From an uncultured Planctomycetaceae bacterium (GTDB lineage Bacteria; Planctomycetota; Planctomycetia; Pirellulales; Pirellulaceae), in NCBI GenBank assembly GCA_903927685.1, contig CAIYOB010000037.1, positions 1-9,383 on the forward strand: a DNA stretch of 9,383 nt, read 5' to 3'. Position 1 is the stretch's first letter. Every line of letters starts with the position of its first letter. Shown in pieces: positions 1-8,200 of this stretch. Made by a program: the position numbers and the translations under genes. The notes under the pieces are model-generated. The model was not told where the DNA came from and did no database searches. It saw only the letters and a list, made by a program, of their open reading frames with translations.

Positions 1-80
1 ATGATTCTACCCACCATGATTTTGTCTTTTCCAGAGAACCGATCCGCAGGAAAGACAGCAGCATGGGAGGGTAGAATCAT
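1..80. repeat. Imperfect ~80-bp inverted repeat (palindromic intergenic element)
   Basis: The first 12 bases (atgattctaccc) recur as an exact reverse complement at 69-80. The similarity continues inwards: 1-31 pairs with 49-80 with one 1-base bulge and a handful of mismatches, leaving a loop of about 17 bases. The left arm also contains two related sub-units in direct orientation (atgattctaccc and atgattttgtct). This is the build of a mobile or REP/MITE-like intergenic repeat. I recall similar atgatt-rich elements, giving spurious 'MILP..MILS' translations, between planctomycete genes, but could not check this. It may extend left of the window. The ORF that runs through it (1-231) is taken to be spurious. 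Confidence 0.7.
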
Positions 81-322
81 GGATGTCTCTGGTCCGTCAT
101 TCTGGAGTAGAAGACGCCGCTCTCCCATCGGGATTTGGCCGGCACGCCGATTACGGGCGCGGGTCTGGTGCACGTTCAGGGCTGGACGGGCAGTCGGTTT
201 GGCAGAAATGCGCAACCTCGAAGCCGAATGACGCCCCGGCGGGGACGGCCTGTCGGCGGAAGCGAAAGCAGGAATACGTGGACAATTCTCGCGGAAGTGG
301 TGAAAGGTTGCGGCAGCCGTTT

Positions 323-334
323 CGTGTAAACACG
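323..334. promoter_or_regulatory. 12-bp palindrome just upstream of the sigma-factor ribosome binding site
   Basis: The sequence cgtgtaaacacg is a perfect 5-bp inverted repeat around a 2-base centre. It ends two bases before the Shine-Dalgarno sequence of the sigma-factor gene. It could be an operator half-site pair or a small hairpin limiting translation. A 12-bp palindrome can arise by chance, so the functional reading is weak. No promoter upstream can be called with confidence. Confidence 0.25.
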
Positions 335-335
335 T

Positions 336-341
336 AGGGAG
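336..341 (+). promoter_or_regulatory. Ribosome binding site that fixes the TTG start of the sigma factor
   Basis: The purine run agggag ends eight bases before TTG 350, an ideal Shine-Dalgarno spacing. An in-frame TAG at 335-337 overlaps it, so the reading frame cannot start further upstream. The next in-frame ATG lies near the C-terminus of the protein. TTG 350 is therefore the only sensible start. Confidence 0.75.
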
Positions 342-349
342 AAACGCCA

Positions 350-937
350 TTGAGTCAGGTTCCGGAAACCCGCGATAGCTTGCTGGTGCGGCTGGCGGAT
401 GCGGCGGATCATGAGGCGTGGTGCCAGTTCACCGCGATCTACCGGCCGCTGATCTATCGCCTTGCGCGGCGACGGGGTCTGCAGGATGCGGATGCCCAGG
501 ATCTGGCTCAGCGCGTGTTGCTGTCCGTCGCGGGAGCGATCGGCCAGTGGCAGGCGGAACCTACACGGGCCAAGTTCCGGACGTGGTTGCATACGGTCGC
601 CAGGAATGCGGTCATCGATCATCTGCGTGCCGCGCAACCGGATGTGGCCGAGGGTGGAACGACGGCCCAGTTGCGGCTGCAAGAGGCTGCCGATGACCGC
701 GCGGACGAGGCGGACGGGGAACTGAAGCGAGAGTATCAACGCGAGTTGTTTCGTTGGGCGGCGCGCGAGATCCGTGACGAATTTGCCGAGACGACTTGGC
801 TCGCCTTCTGGCGGACCGCCGTCGAGGGTGTGCCGATTCCTGCCGTGGCCGGCGAGTTGGGGAAGACCGTCGGTGCGGTCTACATTGCCCGCAGCCGCGT
901 GATGCAGCGGCTGCGTGAGAAGGTGAAGGAGCCATGA
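350..937 (+). CDS. ECF-type RNA polymerase sigma factor, planctomycete kinase-associated type
   Basis: A 195-residue alternative sigma factor that would direct RNA polymerase to a specific promoter set. Region 2 spans about residues 20-93: core-binding helix with 'FTAIYRPLIYRLARRRGL', then 'DADAQDLAQRVL' (region 2.2-like) and 'FRTWLHTVARNAVIDHLR' (region 2.4-like, -10 recognition). A charged linker (about 94-130) leads to region 4 (about 132-192), whose helix-turn-helix is 'GVPIPAVAGELGKTVGAVYIARSRV' split around residue 170. Length is normal for an ECF factor. The start is TTG, fixed by an upstream in-frame TAG and a good ribosome binding site. The stop overlaps the next ATG (ATGA at 934-937), so it is translationally coupled to the kinase gene. 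Sigma/kinase gene pairs are an established arrangement in Planctomycetes. Oddity: the usual acidic 'DAED' motif reads D-A-Q-D. Target promoters cannot be inferred. Confidence 0.93.
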   Translation: MSQVPETRDSLLVRLADAADHEAWCQFTAIYRPLIYRLARRRGLQDADAQDLAQRVLLSVAGAIGQWQAEPTRAKFRTWLHTVARNAVIDHLRAAQPDVAEGGTTAQLRLQEAADDRADEADGELKREYQRELFRWAAREIRDEFAETTWLAFWRTAVEGVPIPAVAGELGKTVGAVYIARSRVMQRLREKVKEP

Positions 938-3900
938 ACGTCGAATCGAACACGTGCAACGCCGCCCGTATCGCACGCTTTCTGCGACACGATCTGTCCG
1001 ACGCGGAACTGGGCGCGCTGGTCGAACATCTGGACGCCTGCCCAGCCTGTTCGGCGCGACTGGAAGCGGAGACGGCGGAGCAGAATTGGTGGCACGCGGC
1101 GAGTGAGTACCTGGCGGACTCGCCCTTCGAGTTGGAGCCGCTGGCGGACCAACCGGTTCCGCCGGACGCTCCTGCGCAGAGCTTGATGGTGCAACAGGTC
1201 CTGGACCAGCTGGCCCCGACCGACGATCCGCGCATGCTGGGCCGGATCGGCACCTACGAGGTGGCGGGTGTGGTGGGAGCGGGCGGCATGGGTGTGGTCC
1301 TCAAGGCGTGGGATCCCGCGCTGGACCGGTACGTCGCGATCAAGACGCTCAGCCCGGCGCTGGCGGCCAGCGGTTCGGCCCGGCAGCGGTTTGCCCGCGA
1401 GGCCCGCGCCGCAGCGGCCGTGGTCCATGACAACGTGAGCGAGATCTACGGTGTGGCCGAAGCCAACGGCTTGCCGTATCTGGTGATGCCCTACGTGCGC
1501 GGGACTTCGTTGCAGCGGCGGCTCGACGACTCCGGGCCGTTGACCGTCGCCGAGGTGCTGCGGATCGGCATGCAGACGGCGGCGGGCCTGGCGGCAGCCC
1601 ATGCCCAAGGACTCGTGCATCGCGACATCAAGCCCGCGAATATCCTGCTGTCCGAGGGCGTCGAGCGAGTTCAAATTACGGACTTCGGACTGGCCCGAGC
1701 CGCGGACGATGCGAGCCTGACGCGAACCGGCGTCCTCGCCGGCACACCGCAGTACATGTCGCCCGAACAGGCTCGCGGCGAGGCCGTCGATCACCGCAGC
1801 GACCTGTTCAGCCTGGGCAGCGTCCTGTACGCCACGTGCACCGGCCGTCCGCCGTTTCGCGCCGAGAGCAGCTACGGGATCCTGCGCCGCATCACCGACA
1901 GCGAGCCGCGTCCGATCCGTGAGATCAACCCCGACATCCCCGACTGGCTCGTCGCAATCATCGCCAAGCTGCACGCGAAAGACCCGGCCGGGCGATTCGC
2001 TTCGGCCAAGGAAGTCGCTGAACTGCTCGAAGGCAGTCTGGCTCATTGGCAGCAGCCGGCCAGCGTGCCGTTGCCGGCGGCGCTGCCGGCGCCTGCGGTC
2101 TGCCGGACTCTGAGGCTGCGCAAGACTCTCGTGAAAGGGATCATGGCCATGATCGCAATTTTCGAAATTGCTCTGCTGGGTATCCTTGCCGTGCACACGC
2201 CCGAGCCGCCCGACATCGCAGGTCATTCCCCGCCAACGCCGGGCAGAACGCCAGACGGGCCAGCCAAGCTCGTCCGCACGGAGTACGACATCGGTCCGCT
2301 CTGGGCGGGTGAAGGCAATTCCGCCAGAGCGGAGGACATGATCGACCTGATCACGTCGGTGGTTCATCCGGAGGCCTGGGACGAGGTGGGAGGCCCGGGC
2401 ACGATTGCCGCCACCAACGAGAAACGCCTGAGTATCCTGCAGACACCTGCGATTCACGCGCAAGTGGCAAAGCTCTTGGAGGTCCTGAAGAAAATGCCTG
2501 CCCTCCAACCGCGCGGCGCGGCCAGGGAGCCTCCGAAGCATTACGTGGTGAACGAGGGCAGAACCGACGCGGACCTGAGCCTCGTTGTCTACGATGTCAC
2601 GGATTTGGTGCCCGCGGACGACTACGACTCAATCGTGCGTGCCGTCGTTGATTTCGAACCGAGTACCTGGAATCATGTGGGAGGAGCAGGTTGTTGTGCC
2701 GTCTGCCCGCAGGCCAAGGCACTCGTGATCGTGCAGACGGGGACGGTGCAGCGACACTTGCAGAACAGCCTGCGGCTTTACCGCCGGAAACCGGCGGCAT
2801 TCGGTTCGTTTGGCCCGCCGGCCTCCGCGCAAGACCAGAAAACGGCGGCCCAGCGGCGCGACGCGCGCGAGCAGCTTGAACAGCGGATCTCGCTGAGCCT
2901 CGAGGCTGTTCCGCTGCCCAAAGCCCTGTCGCAACTCGCCGAGAAGCTGCGGACGAATATCGTGCTCGACGACGAATCGATCCGTCAGGCAGGCCTCGAC
3001 CCGGGCGCACCGGTCACGGTTCACGTCCAAGTCCCCGAACGAGCCTCCGCGATCCTCAAGCTCATCCTCCAGCCGCGAAAGCTGGGATACGTCGCGGACG
3101 GCAGCTCCATCAAGATCACGACCCCGGAGGTCGTGGAAAGCACCTTGGACGTGCGCGTGTATCCGGTGGGCGATTTGCTCACGCCAACCGTGCCCGTGAC
3201 GCCACTCGGCGAGGACCAGCCAGACGAGCGGAAGCCGGACCAACGGCGGCCGAAGGCGCAGCACGACTTCCGTTCGCTGATCTCGCTGATCACCGGTACG
3301 GTGGAACCAACCTCGTGGGACGGTGTCGGCGGCCCGGGCAAGATCGAGCCGTTCGAGAGTCGCTCGAGCCTAGTCATTACCCAGACGCAACCCGTACACG
3401 AGCAGATCGCGGATTTGCTGGACGAACTGCGGCAACCGTCCGTTCGGCCTCCCACCAAGCCGGCGGAATCGCTGCCCGCGGAACCGCCGCAGGGCGGCGG
3501 TGGCGCCTCAGGCGGCTTCTTCAGTACCGAGGCCGGCTCCCAGCCTGCGGCAGACGTCGCGATCTCTGTATGCACTGCCGTCGCAAGTTCGCCGGTGGCT
3601 CCAGCGCAGGACCATGTGCGGTTCGTCGCGTTGCGGCAGGCCGCGGGACAGGACATCCCCGGGCAACGCCTGCCCGCACTGGGGCACAGTTGCGGCGGCC
3701 TCTGGTATCTGCCGGACGGCAAGACGCTGGTCAGCACGTTTGGCGGAATTGACCAGCTGCCCGGTCGCCCTGTCCCGAATGACGATCCGCGGGTCGGCCA
3801 AGTCACATTCTGGGACACTTCGACGTGGGAAACCAAGGCGGCATTGGGCACGGGGGCAAAGCGTCTGATCCGCGGAGCGAGTCTGGCCATCTCACCGGAC

Positions 3901-4728
3901 GGTTCGCGGTTGGCCGTGTTGGCTGAAAACCAGTTCGTTGCCGTCTGGGATATTTCCCCCAGCCCCCTGCCGGAGAATCCCGTGTGGAAGGACGCATGGG
4001 AGGGAGGCCGCAACGCCACACGCTGGGTGCACTGTGTCGCCTTCTCGCCCGACGGTGCCTGGATCGCTTCGCTTCAGTCGCGGCGTTCTTCTCCAACCGC
4101 GCGCATCTGCGAGTATCCTCTCGTCTTGTATGACGCCGCCTCCGGGCGCCCAGAGCACGAGGTCGAGTTGCGAGCCCCTTCCGGCCACGAAGTCGTGTTT
4201 TCCCCCGACGGAAGGACTCTGGCTGTAACCGCGACTCCCGCCAGGCAGAAATACCTGCTGCAATTCGTCGACACGGTACCATGGAAGATCGTCAAAGGCG
4301 TGGACCTCGATGAGCCGATCGGCCACATGCGGTACGCGCCGGATGGACGATGTCTGGCGGCATGCACGCAGAACAGTGTCTGGCTCGTTGACACCCGAAC
4401 CTCGCAGATGCGCCTGCTGGGCCAGCATTCGACGCGAGTTCTGACCGGCTACTTCGGCGGCGCGCAGATCTTCGCTCTGGCCATGTCGCACGACGGCCGC
4501 CTCTTGGCCACAGGCGGTCACGAGGACCGGCCGACGATTCGGTTGTGGGACCTGACGACGGGTCGCCTGGCCCATACTCTGCAGCACCCCGCCGGACACT
4601 ACGTCCAGGGCTTGGCGTTTTCTCCGGATGGCAGCCAGTTGATCTCCGGCGTCAATTGGGACGAAGACGGACGGGGCGCCGTCTGCCTGTGGGAGTTGCC
4701 GCCGCGGTCGGCGTCCGGTACCCATTAA
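934..4728 (+). CDS. Membrane-spanning Ser/Thr protein kinase with anti-sigma-like zinc motif, STN-like modules and WD40 propeller
   Basis: A 1264-residue transmembrane receptor kinase. N-terminal H32-x3-C36-x2-C39 is the zinc-binding anti-sigma (ZAS) signature. The Hanks-type kinase domain spans about 107-370 with all key residues: Gly loop GAGGMG 115-120, Lys137, Glu156, HRDIKPAN 229-236 (catalytic Asp231), DFG 250-252, GTPQYMSPE 270-278 and a late Arg354. It should be active. A hydrophobic segment at about 401-420 is the only membrane helix, putting the kinase in the cytoplasm and the remainder outside. Outside are a 'WDEVGGPG' module (about 447-520), a related module (about 536-618), an STN/secretin-N-like domain (about 651-735), a third 'WDGVGGPG' module (about 735-834), a Gly/Pro linker and seven WD40 repeats (about 912-1256), each with an 'SPDG'-type turn and a terminal W/V/Y-D/E. 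It overlaps the sigma-factor stop by ATGA, so it probably regulates that factor. Substrates and ligand are unknown. Confidence 0.95.
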   Translation: MNVESNTCNAARIARFLRHDLSDAELGALVEHLDACPACSARLEAETAEQNWWHAASEYLADSPFELEPLADQPVPPDAPAQSLMVQQVLDQLAPTDDPRMLGRIGTYEVAGVVGAGGMGVVLKAWDPALDRYVAIKTLSPALAASGSARQRFAREARAAAAVVHDNVSEIYGVAEANGLPYLVMPYVRGTSLQRRLDDSGPLTVAEVLRIGMQTAAGLAAAHAQGLVHRDIKPANILLSEGVERVQITDFGLARAADDASLTRTGVLAGTPQYMSPEQARGEAVDHRSDLFSLGSVLYATCTGRPPFRAESSYGILRRITDSEPRPIREINPDIPDWLVAIIAKLHAKDPAGRFASAKEVAELLEGSLAHWQQPASVPLPAALPAPAVCRTLRLRKTLVKGIMAMIAIFEIALLGILAVHTPEPPDIAGHSPPTPGRTPDGPAKLVRTEYDIGPLWAGEGNSARAEDMIDLITSVVHPEAWDEVGGPGTIAATNEKRLSILQTPAIHAQVAKLLEVLKKMPALQPRGAAREPPKHYVVNEGRTDADLSLVVYDVTDLVPADDYDSIVRAVVDFEPSTWNHVGGAGCCAVCPQAKALVIVQTGTVQRHLQNSLRLYRRKPAAFGSFGPPASAQDQKTAAQRRDAREQLEQRISLSLEAVPLPKALSQLAEKLRTNIVLDDESIRQAGLDPGAPVTVHVQVPERASAILKLILQPRKLGYVADGSSIKITTPEVVESTLDVRVYPVGDLLTPTVPVTPLGEDQPDERKPDQRRPKAQHDFRSLISLITGTVEPTSWDGVGGPGKIEPFESRSSLVITQTQPVHEQIADLLDELRQPSVRPPTKPAESLPAEPPQGGGGASGGFFSTEAGSQPAADVAISVCTAVASSPVAPAQDHVRFVALRQAAGQDIPGQRLPALGHSCGGLWYLPDGKTLVSTFGGIDQLPGRPVPNDDPRVGQVTFWDTSTWETKAALGTGAKRLIRGASLAISPDGSRLAVLAENQFVAVWDISPSPLPENPVWKDAWEGGRNATRWVHCVAFSPDGAWIASLQSRRSSPTARICEYPLVLYDAASGRPEHEVELRAPSGHEVVFSPDGRTLAVTATPARQKYLLQFVDTVPWKIVKGVDLDEPIGHMRYAPDGRCLAACTQNSVWLVDTRTSQMRLLGQHSTRVLTGYFGGAQIFALAMSHDGRLLATGGHEDRPTIRLWDLTTGRLAHTLQHPAGHYVQGLAFSPDGSQLISGVNWDEDGRGAVCLWELPPRSASGTH

Positions 4729-4742
4729 GGAAACTCGCGCTG

Positions 4743-5150
4743 TTGAAAGCCGTCAAGCAATTGCAGTGGCAGATGGCGACGGGGCGTGCGCCAAGCGATA
4801 CCGGCCTGACGGAGACGGCAACCGGCATGCGGCAGCCGGGGCTGTCACTTGGGGAGCGTCTTGCCTGGATCGTCGTCTTGGTGCTCGTCGGCGTGGCGAG
4901 CAGCTATTATTCGGTCTGGGCCGCTCATATCTGGCCGTCGGACATGGTACGATTCGAGGGCGCACCCGTGACCATCGAGGCCCCGCGTGTCGGGGCGCCG
5001 GTCTACTACCGTCTGTATCTCCGCATGGACCGGGGCCAATGCAAGGTGTCGCGGGTAACGCCTGAGCACGAAGCATCCGAGCTGTTTCGGATGGGCAAGG
5101 GGCGGAATATGGGACCCGCGTCGACGCGGACCCAGGAGAACCTGACTTGA
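4743..5150 (+). CDS. Small hypothetical single-pass membrane protein
   Basis: I do not recognise this ORF. It lies 14 bases after the kinase stop on the same strand, so it could be the third gene of the operon. The likeliest start is TTG 4743 with aagga (4727-4731) upstream at a rather long spacing, giving 135 residues. ATG 4773 is an alternative (125 residues). The frame stays open back to 4545, but that would overlap the kinase by 184 bases and is unlikely. A polar N-terminus is followed by one strong membrane helix (about residues 40-61, 'LAWIVVLVLVGVASSYY' core). Then come a short possibly beta-rich outer segment ('APVTIEAPRVGAPVYYRLYL') and a polar tail. It might be a partner of the kinase or a decaying remnant. 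The ORF alone is the evidence. Confidence 0.45.
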   Translation: MKAVKQLQWQMATGRAPSDTGLTETATGMRQPGLSLGERLAWIVVLVLVGVASSYYSVWAAHIWPSDMVRFEGAPVTIEAPRVGAPVYYRLYLRMDRGQCKVSRVTPEHEASELFRMGKGRNMGPASTRTQENLT

Positions 5151-5153
5151 AGT

Positions 5154-5166
5154 CCTCGAAGCGAGG
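5154..5166. other. Small hairpin after the membrane ORF
   Basis: The sequence cctcgaagcgagg forms a 5-bp GC-rich stem with a 3-base loop. It sits between the stop of the small membrane ORF and the larger hairpin at 5168-5212, and may add to transcript-end formation. It is short enough to be chance. Confidence 0.3.
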
Positions 5167-5167
5167 G

Positions 5168-5212
5168 GAGTTCAGGCTGGGGCGTGGTGGACAACGCCCC
5201 CAGCCTGAACTC
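5168..5212. terminator. Strong hairpin between convergent genes, probable bidirectional terminator
   Basis: gagttcaggctggggcg (5168-5184) pairs with its reverse complement at 5195-5212, with a single bulged C, around a 10-base loop. The roughly 17-bp GC-rich stem lies in the 105-base gap between the plus-strand operon and the end of the minus-strand gene, where a shared terminator is expected. Neither side has a clear T-tract, so it is not a textbook intrinsic terminator. It could instead be a 3'-end processing or stabilising structure. Confidence 0.65.
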
Positions 5213-5255
5213 TGACTGGAGCCAACCTGCGACGAAAGAGGGACCGCTCGGAAAG

Positions 5256-8200
5256 CTACTGGCCCCATTCCGCGAACAGGGCATCGCGAACGGCCGGAGT
5301 GCCGGCGGGGCTGGCCAACGAGCCGTCGGCCAGATCCGCCCGGAGCAGCACGTTCAGCCAGCTGGCCGCTTCGTCCAGGCACAGATTCCGATTGCCGTCT
5401 TCGTTCAGCAGTTCCCACTTCTGAATGTCGAATCCCAGGTGGTACAGGCCGTCGGCCACGGTGTCGATCGCGTTTTCGTCAAACAGCCGCGTCGTCGCCC
5501 AGTCGTTTTGCACCCGGTGGAAGCCCGTCTCCGCGTCATCCTCGTCGTCACCGTGCAATTCCATCCAGGCCGCCTGGTGATGGGCTTGCAGGTAGACGTT
5601 CAGGTTGATGATATCCAGCGCGTCCAGCTGCCCGTCGTTGGCGGCCCCGGTCGCCCGGATCGCCTCGACGATCAACTGGTTCATGGCATCGGCCGCCCGG
5701 GCGCCGGCCACGATGTCGCTGGTCGCAATCCACTTGTTCAAGCCCGGATCGGCCATGACCAACTCGACCAAGCGATCCAACCCCGTGCCGGTCGTGCCGA
5801 CGACCGCCGTCGGCACGTTCGGATTGCTCAGCGTCCCGGCGGCCAGGTCGTCCGCCAGCAACTCGTCCAGCCACCACGCGACCTCCTCGATGCAGGCATT
5901 GGCGTTGCCGTCCTCGTTCAGGAGTTGGCCCCAGTAGGTCCCAAAGCCCAGGTGGTAGATGCCGTCCGCGACGGTGTCCACCGCGTTCCGATCAAACAGG
6001 CGGGTCGAGGCGCCATCGTTCTGGACCCAGTGGAAACCGCTTTCGACGTCGCCTTCATCGTCGCCATGCAGGGCCGTCCAGGTGTCGGCGTGGTTGGCCC
6101 GGAGCCAGCGGTTCAACTCGCGGACATCGGCGGCGTTGATTTCACCGTCGTTAGCCACCCCGGTCGCCCGGATCGCCGCCACGAGCAACTGGTTCATCTC
6201 GTCGGCCGCCTGCGCTCCGGCCGTGATCTGGCTGGTCGGAATCCGCTGATTGAGGCCCGGGTCGGTTGCCACGATCTGGACCAGGCGATCGAGTCCCGTG
6301 TCGGTCGTCCCGACCGCGTAGGGGGAGACGTCTGCATTGGAAAGGCGGCCTGCCGCCAGATCGTCCTCCAGCAACTCGCCGAGCCACCAGGCGGCTTTCT
6401 CCACGTACAGGTTCTTGGCGCCGTCCTCGTTCAGGAAGTAATCGCCCTGCAGGGCGAAACCGAGGTGATAGAGTCCGTCCGCCACCGTGTCGACCGCGTT
6501 GTAGCCGCCGAACAGCCGCGTCTTGGCCCCGTCGTTCTGGACCAGGTGGAAGCCGGTTTCCTCGTTCGTTTCATCGTCGCCGTGCAACACCGCCCAGTCG
6601 GCTGCGTAGTGCTGCCGGATCCAGGCGTTCAGATCGCGCAGATCTGCGGAATTCAGGGTTCCGTCGTTCGCCAGTCCCGTCGCGCGAATTGCCGCCACGA
6701 GGATCTGGTTCATGCCGTCGGCGGCCGTGGCCGCGGCGGTGATCTCGGCCGCGCTGACTCGTGCCCGCAGGCCGGGGTCGGCCAGGATGACGTCGACCAA
6801 CGTGTCCAAGCCGGTGGCCGTCGTGCCGCTCGTCGGCGGCGCGGGCGCGACCGGAGCGAGCGGGAGCGTGGCCAGCACGCCGCTGGCCAGTTCATCTTCC
6901 AGCAAGTCGTTCAGCCACCAGGCGGCCGTCTCGACGCTGACGTTCTTGGCCCCGTCCTCGTTCAGGAAGTAACCGTACTGGATGGCGAAACCGATGTGAT
7001 ACACGCCGTCGGCGACGGTGTTGACCGCATTCTGACTGTACAGCCGCGTGGTCGCACCGTCGTTCTGGACCAGGTGGAAGCCGGTCTCCTGGTCGGATTC
7101 ATCGTCGCCGTGCAGGCTGGTCCAGGCCGCCAGGTGATTCGCCTGCAGCCAGACGTTCATCGCCAGCAGGTCGGCGCTGTCCAGGCGGCGATCGTTGGCC
7201 GCGCCCGTCGCACCAATCGCGTCCAGGATCAAGTGGTTCATGGCGTCCGCGGCCCGCCCACCGGCCGTGATCTCGCTGGTGGGGAGTTCGAGGTTCAGGC
7301 CCGGGTCGGCCGCGACGATCGCGACCAGATCGTCCAGTCCGGTACCGGTTGTGCCGACCGCGTACGGCTGCACGGCCGGATTGTCGAGCGTGTCGCCCGC
7401 CAAGTCGGTCCGCAGCAGGCTGGTCAGCCAGGCCGCCACAATTTCGACACAGGCATTCGCATTGCCGTCCTCGTTCAGCAATTGGCCCCACTGGATCTCG
7501 AAGCCCAGGTGATAGATCCCGTCGGCGACGGTGTCGACTGCATTCTCGTCGAACAACCGCGTGCTCGCCCCGTCGTTCTGCACCAGGTGGAAGCCCGTTT
7601 CCTCGCCTTCTTCATCATCGCCATGCAGCGTCACCCAGGCGTCAGCATGGTTTGTCCGGAGCCAGGCGCTGAGATCGCGGACATCGGCGGCATTGAGCGT
7701 GCCGTCGTTGGCCAGACCCGTCGACCGGATTGCCGAAACGATCAACTGGTTCATGGCATGAGCGGCCCGCGCTCCGGCCATGATCTCACTGGTCGGCAGC
7801 CGTTCGTTCAAGCCTGGATCCGACATGACGATTTGCACCAGCCGATCCAAGCCGGTGCCGGTTGTGCCGACGGCGTAGGGATCCACGTCGGGATTGCCCA
7901 GTTCGCCGGCATCCAGGTCGGCGCCCAGCAAGGCTTCCAGCCAGTAGGCGACTTCCTCGACGCAGGCATTGCGATTGCCGTCCTCGTTCAAGAACTGGCC
8001 GGAGACGATTTCGAAGCCCAGGTGGTAGATGCCATCCGCGACCGTGTCGATGCCTTGGCGGTCGAACAGCCACGTGCTCGCCCCGTCGTTCTGCACCAGG
8101 TGAAACCCGGTCTCCGCCGTGGCTTCGTCGTCGCCGTGCAGCGTGACCCACTCGGCGCCGTGCTGCGTGCGAATCCAGGCACTCAAGTCGTACAGGTCCG

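Noticed and set aside
1..337. Short plus- and minus-strand ORFs (1-231, 83-337, 135-329, 151-333)
   Set aside because: They overlap each other, start inside the inverted repeat or lack ribosome binding sites, and their Arg/Gly-rich translations show no domain. They look like random open frames in GC-rich DNA.
350..937. Transposase or HTH regulator instead of a sigma factor
   Set aside because: Both sigma regions 2 and 4 are present in the right order and spacing, and the kinase overlap is typical for planctomycete ECF genes.
176..2541. Long minus-strand ORFs opposite the sigma factor and kinase (176-976, 612-1253, 880-2541)
   Set aside because: They lie fully antisense to two clearly conserved proteins, and their Arg/His-rich composition is what a GC-rich coding strand gives in a shadow frame.
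2629..4725. Minus-strand ORFs opposite the STN/WD40 region (2629-3264, 3021-4019, 3892-4725)
   Set aside because: They are antisense shadows of the recognisable STN-like and WD40 repeats, with no domain of their own.
4545..5150. Long version of the small membrane ORF starting at 4545
   Set aside because: It would overlap the WD40-coding end of the kinase by 184 bases in another frame; the residues before about 4743 are Arg/Gly-rich shadow sequence.
4753..5418. Minus-strand ORF across the intergenic hairpin
   Set aside because: It overlaps both the small membrane ORF and the C-terminus of the repeat protein, and its Arg/Pro/Ser-rich translation resembles nothing known to me.
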